NCBI GenBank assembly: GCA_963969595.1
Contig: OZ018408.1
Coordinates: 46,563,022-46,627,021 of the forward strand
Direction: 5' to 3'
Source: Neckera pumila
Lineage: Eukaryota > Streptophyta > Bryopsida > Hypnales > Neckeraceae
DNA: 64,000 nucleotides
In this document: in pieces, positions 59,096 through 64,000 of the stretch
How positions within the stretch are numbered: position 1 is the first letter of the stretch
Layout: each line of letters starts with the position of its first letter
Notes under the pieces: model-generated
The model's database searches: none
What the model was told of the DNA's origin: nothing
Seen by the model: the letters and a program-made list of their open reading frames with translations, nothing else
Translations under genes and position numbers: made by a program

Positions 59096-61189
59096 CTGCA
59101 AGTGCAAAGACAAGCATTCATAAGCTTTAGAATCCTCATAAACCCTTCCATGTTACCACCTGGAATTTTCCCCAAACAATCAGTTGGTCAGAGTGAAGAC
59201 GAGTCGAGACTCGAGAGACTGAGCGACAATTGACTCCAAAAAAAAGAAGCACGACTCACATGATGAGGTAAGTAGGACCTTTTATGAAGTACGTGTGTTC
59301 ATTTGGAACATACCCAAAAAAGAGCGATTGGTATGGGACTCAAAAGTCTCAGGGCACCAAGAAGGGAGGCAGAATAAAAAAATCTCTCGCGAGCCGGCCC
59401 CATTGTGGTCAGTCCCTGGATCTCACGACCCAATTGGGCTTCTTTGCATCCCATCCTTGTGTAGAAAAAAACGGAAAGGGTTTGCATTATGAAAAACTTT
59501 GACGTGGAATTTGGGTTGAAAGAGTTGAAACTCTGGGTTGGAAAGTCAGGATTCTATGACTTTAGTGAACATGACTTATGTGGATTCTACACATGGCAAA
59601 GGAGTTCATTCACTACTTTACAATTTTAAGGTGATTTTTTATAATCATCATTCCAACTGAGTAAGAGAGCCACATTAAAATCCAAATGGACAAGAATAGT
59701 CTCCTTGTAGAGATAACAATGGGAAGCTTTGACCCTCTAAATATGTCCTTTTTTTCCTTGAGAAAAAATTGACTAAATTTCAAATGAAATTTCTTTGATT
59801 TGTCGTTCTTTTGCAAAATTAATTGTGAATAGAATCAAACTTTTGATACTCAAAATGTATTTTTTGAGTATATGAACAAGATTTATTAACTATAGATTTG
59901 TGATTTATTATTTTTTGTGCCGCTTCTAAATGTCATATTTATCATTTTAGACTTTGTATTATTCAATCATGCATTGCAAAAGTTAATAGGATTGTAAGTT
60001 TGGGTCCCCCCAAACCCAAAGGAGACCAGAAGAAAACTCTGGTACCAAAAAATACAATTTTATTTGGTTACACAAAAAAATATTTGAAAATATTTTACTA
60101 TGGTTATAATTCATTTTAAAAGTACTCCATTAAAAAATATGGTTCTTCAACTATGGGGAAAATATAGTTCTTCAACTAATTCTCTACTCATATTTTGTGC
60201 TTCAATATGATATTTTAAATCAAACCATTGGAAGGGAATGCAAAATTTTGTAGCGATCCAATCCTACCAATAAAATTCAAATTAAATAAATTTTTGATTC
60301 CTTAATTTTCTCTCAAAGTTTTGAAGTTGGTATAAAATCTTATAAAAATCTTATTCACCAAAAGAATTTTTTCCTAAAAAAGCGCTAGACATTCATGGTC
60401 AATATTTGACTCTTGCCTTAGCTTACAATCTTGACCACATTGTTTTTTCAAAACTAGATCTAAATGTATGAAATACATACAATTTATGCTACCTTTTATT
60501 CAGCATCCCTCCTAGTGGTGACCAAAGTGATAAAACAACTATCAAATATTCAAGTATTTTCTTTATTGCAGGCCATATAATTTAAACCTTAGAGTATCAG
60601 TTCTTACACTACTTGCATTTCATTTGGAATTCTGGAACCCTCTTTAATTTTTTACTTTGAAATTAAACATTGCAAGTGTATCTACTGAGAACATGTATTG
60701 TTATGTTTTTATCTAATTGAATAATTGTTACATGTCAAATTGTGAGCATAAGACTTGACTTGTTCCTATGAAGTAGTGCAAATATACATTTCAAATGTAT
60801 ATTAAGAATATACTAGATTTCATCATAAAATTAGTTTGACTTTGGTCTACAATTGCAAGCTAATTTTAAAATGTAGTCTTAATAATAAATGCATAGAACT
60901 CCACCTTTTGGTCTTGAGTTAAGCTTTGAACTTATGATTCTTGTTTGGAGTTATAATATAGCAAAAAGATGCAAATACACCCACTTAGGACCATTAGCAC
61001 TTCCTTTGGATGGAAATAACCACAACTGTTGATGTAGATGAAGAAAAATGTGCCCCTCTAATGCCGTTGGTTTGGAAAAAAATATAACCATTGATTGTGT
61101 CTTTGGTGAACTTGGCTGTCGAGATTAGGATTTACAATATATAATATTATACACTATATGCAGTACTAACTATATATAATATATGATTA

Positions 61190-61223
<34 letters not shown>

Positions 61224-61582
61224 ATATACAGAATATGAAAGATATATGGATATATGATATATGGTATATTAGTATGGTACAATGTACATACGCATGCATT
61301 GAACTGAAATACAATGTTGATATCCCACATTGATTGTAGTCACGGCAACAGTAAAAAATATATAAATATGTGGGAGGGAATACAAAATGTATTTTGCTTA
61401 GTTCATTCATTTTAGATTTCAAAAAGTAAATTTATTGGTAGATGAGTCTTTTGACACAATGTACTGAAAATACAAACATTGGTTGTTGTTTGGAGTTACA
61501 ATTCTTTGTTCTACATACCACATGCTCTTGAGTTATCCTTGGTGGGAACAAAACTAGGGACAAAACTCAAAAGTGCTCCATT
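59096..61582. other. AT-rich spacer
   Basis: 59320-59470 is a GC-richer patch (ctcgcgagccggccccattg) of unknown origin. 61191-61221 is a TA/AT microsatellite. No gene recognised. Confidence 0.4.
61191..61221. repeat. AT dinucleotide microsatellite
   Basis: About 30 bp of uninterrupted atatat within a longer atat/gata-rich tract. Confidence 0.93.
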
Positions 61583-62445
61583 TTAACCCCTAAGAGCCCG
61601 AGGCCTTTCCTACCTCAAAAAACACCCAAAACTGCCATTTCTAGAGCATTCATCAAAAAAGTTTGAGAAATTGATTTCTTGGGAATGTAATCATAGGATC
61701 TTGTAGTTAACTTGGGTGAGAATATATGGTTAGAATTTCGTGAGGTTTGACCGTATAGATTGGGAGATATTTGCATTCAAAGTCTTTTTCTTTTTTTTTT
61801 TCCATTGTGCCCAAAAATTTCAGATGCCTTTGACCGCCATTTGCTGAATTTTTTTCCACTACAGACCTCCAATTTAAATTTTTTCTTATGGGGAAACATG
61901 TTAGGCGTGCGCATGCCAATTTTCAAGTCAATCCAAGACAATCCCAACATTCAAAAAAATTAAAATTTGCCACTATGTCCCAAGAAATGACAATACACTA
62001 GACCATTTTCAAATAATTTTTCTCATCACTCATTTTTTGATCTAGAAAATCTAAACCATGGATTGAAAGATGCACTTGTACTTCAGAAGTAGAAAAAAAA
62101 AAAATTGGAAAAATGTCAAAATCTCTAACATCTATAAGCTCCTGAAGCCTAATGTGACCTCCCAATAGGCATAACAATAGCCTCTCTTGCCACCTCTTGC
62201 CACCTCTCCTCTCTTGCCACCTTTGCTGCCTCTTGGAAGTCAAAGGCAGGGGCAGCAGATTCCTGAAATGAAATTTTTCTTCAAATGCTCATAACTTTTG
62301 GAGTATAAGTCGGATTTTGGTGAAATTTATATGCACGCAAAGCTAATGTGATATCCTATCTCCCAAAAAAGTTTCAGAAAATCATGTGAAAAATTGAGGT
62401 CACATGAGCTTGCCGGAAGTACCAAATATTGTCCCATGAGACAAT
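61583..62445. mobile_element. TTAA-family element with only the left TTAA end kept
   Basis: TTAACCCCTAAGAGCCCGAG at 61583; the next ~150 bp parallel copy 2 (aaacacccaaaactgccatt, aggatctt). attgtcccatgagacaat at 62430 corresponds to the subterminal hairpin of copies 2 and 3, but no TTAA follows. Confidence 0.5.
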
Positions 62446-63535
62446 GCAATTCCAAATTTGAATGTTCCATATAAAACATTGTCAAAAATATTCAATGTAT
62501 TTTTGAGACAGATTGGGCAACAAAACTAGGGCTTTGTGAGATTTTGAAAGATTTCATTCACAATAGGTCATAATTATGAAAATTTCATCCAGCGAAAGTT
62601 TACATTCATAAAAATAAGTTTTAACAATATTTTGAATTAGGAGAATATCTTTAGCATTGAAATTTTTATACAGTAGGACGTCCTCCAAAGAAGGCATCCC
62701 ACCACATGAGCGCATTGTGTCTCAAGGCTGAGGCTAGGCCCCCTCACATGGTAGAACGAAGAGTGTTCCACTGTGTTAGCATGTGGTCAAACAACCAATC
62801 CACAATTTTTTGAAAAACATAAAATCAAATACTTTTTTATTGCCCGATATTATAAGCCATACTACCCTTGATTTACTCTGCAAATATATCGTTTATAATA
62901 AACGGAATCATAATAGAGAGCATTTTTTTTAGGTTTACAGTGCCATATTGCACTAAGAAAAAATAATTTCGCTAAAAAATGATGAAAGATTGTGAAGTTT
63001 TTTGCCCAAAAACTTCAAATTAAAAAAAGTCTTGGATGAAATTGTCAAATTGTGGATGAAAACATAATTATGGATAAGTGATACTCCGTATGTGCTAATG
63101 TGATATTTTGTATCCAATAGGTGGATGAATGTTGAAATTTGGAGCACCATTATAACATTTTGTATAGCCGTTTTGCACTCTATAAAAAATGAAAAAAAAA
63201 CTAGAAGGAAGAATCTGAATTCATCGAGTTCCTTGAACTCCACATAACAAGGAATAAGAGGTTCAATGAACTCAATGGATTTTCTTCTCCATTCAAAATG
63301 GTGAGTACATCAAGTTCAATGAGCTTGGTGAACTCCGCTTTCCCTACTGTGACCCCCTTATCAAGGCTCCCAACAATCCCATGCTTTAATCCCTTGGCAC
63401 TCAAGCGTCTAAATTCTGAACTATAAACATAAAAGTTCCACGGGCTTTTTATCACAAGACTTCTCATTTGTCTACACCAATGTTTGATTTTTAAAAACCC
63501 ATAGTTTCTATAAGATGAAATTGAGGTAAATAATA
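62446..63535. other. Spacer with no recognised feature
   Basis: A GC-richer patch at 62680-62790 is unexplained; no gene or repeat pair. Confidence 0.35.
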
Positions 63536-63786
63536 CTATCTTTGTCCCACTAAAAAGCTCCTTCTTTTATCTCATGTTTTTCTTATACTAATTTCATTGA
63601 CCATGTTGTAAAAAGTATAACTCAAAATGGTCTAAATTTATATCACCACAATCCATGAAGAACATTATATCTGTTCAATGCAACCAAAAAAAAAATGGAA
63701 CCCAAAGCAAGCTTCCATTATGCGTACTCAAAACTACTAAAAAAACAAGAGGTAAAATCAAGAGCTTTTTAGTGGAACAAAGGTAG
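63536..63786. mobile_element. Stowaway-like MITE (251 bp)
   Basis: Left CTATCTTTGTCCCACTAAAA and right reversed CTACCTTTGTTCCACTAAAA, with the match running on through agctc, flanked by TA on each side (63534-63535, 63787-63788). TA target and CT..TTTGT.CCA ends fit the mariner/Stowaway type. Confidence 0.88.
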
Positions 63787-64000
63787 TATGTATTTAACAA
63801 GATACTAGCTACAACAAGGACATTGCAATTGCTTCACAAGTAACTCAAGTTAATAGCGTTGGAGTTTGATCATAGCATTTTGAACACTAGCATTTGATCA
63901 TAAGCCACTATTGTCTTGTATATACAGAAGAATGAACATTGGATGAAGTAATTGAATGATATTTCTCCGGGATGAAAATGCAACAATTTGGTGATAGTAT

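Noticed and set aside
1..64000. Full-length LTR retrotransposons
   Set aside because: No pair of long direct repeats with TG..CA ends and no gag-pol reading frames were seen.

Overview
This window reads as nuclear DNA of a land plant with a large, AT-rich genome. The main genes have spliceosomal introns with GT..AG ends, and two of the proteins are plant-specific: an AUX1/LAX-type permease and an NDR1/HIN1-like (LEA_2) protein. The left edge carries the last exons of a kinesin-2 heavy chain, the motor of anterograde intraflagellar transport. In land plants kinesin-2 is kept only where sperm are flagellated, so a moss, lycophyte, fern or other free-sporing plant (or a cycad/Ginkgo-type gymnosperm) is likely. 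I cannot narrow this further from sequence alone.

Layout. 1-1430: kinesin-2 C-terminus (+). 1521-2715: a TTAA-bounded inverted-repeat element. 3640-5600: an imperfect tandem duplication whose second copy is split by two different inverted-repeat elements. 5652-11427: a ~5.8 kb transposon-like unit with terminal inverted repeats of over 300 bp, large subterminal arrays of an 18-bp G/C-strand-biased unit, and GC-richer spliced-looking ORFs inside. 12668-16490: an AUX/LAX-like gene (-) that lacks its middle. 20101-21353: a second, frameshifted partial copy of its 3' half. 21421-25028: a decayed exon and a decayed trihelix (SANT/Myb-like) gene (-) whose stops look like C-to-T decay. 28528-29163: a decayed kinesin motor/coiled-coil fragment (+). 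35515-37746: a decayed LRR (RNI-like) gene (-) with a Tourist-like MITE in an exon. 43084-43800: an intact intronless NHL/LEA_2 gene (+), followed by three diverged ~240-bp tandem units and a near-perfect long hairpin. 47093-47455: a LINE reverse-transcriptase tail (-). 58110-59095: a few exon-like segments of an unidentified gene (-).

The remaining sequence is mostly AT-rich non-coding DNA crowded with small inverted-repeat elements. The commonest is a family bounded by TTAA with termini resembling TTAACCCCTAAAGG; I find at least five copies with both ends and several partial ones. Only the kinesin-2 exons and the NHL gene look like intact protein-coding sequence. The other recognisable genes are broken, and no operon-like or pathway grouping is visible.
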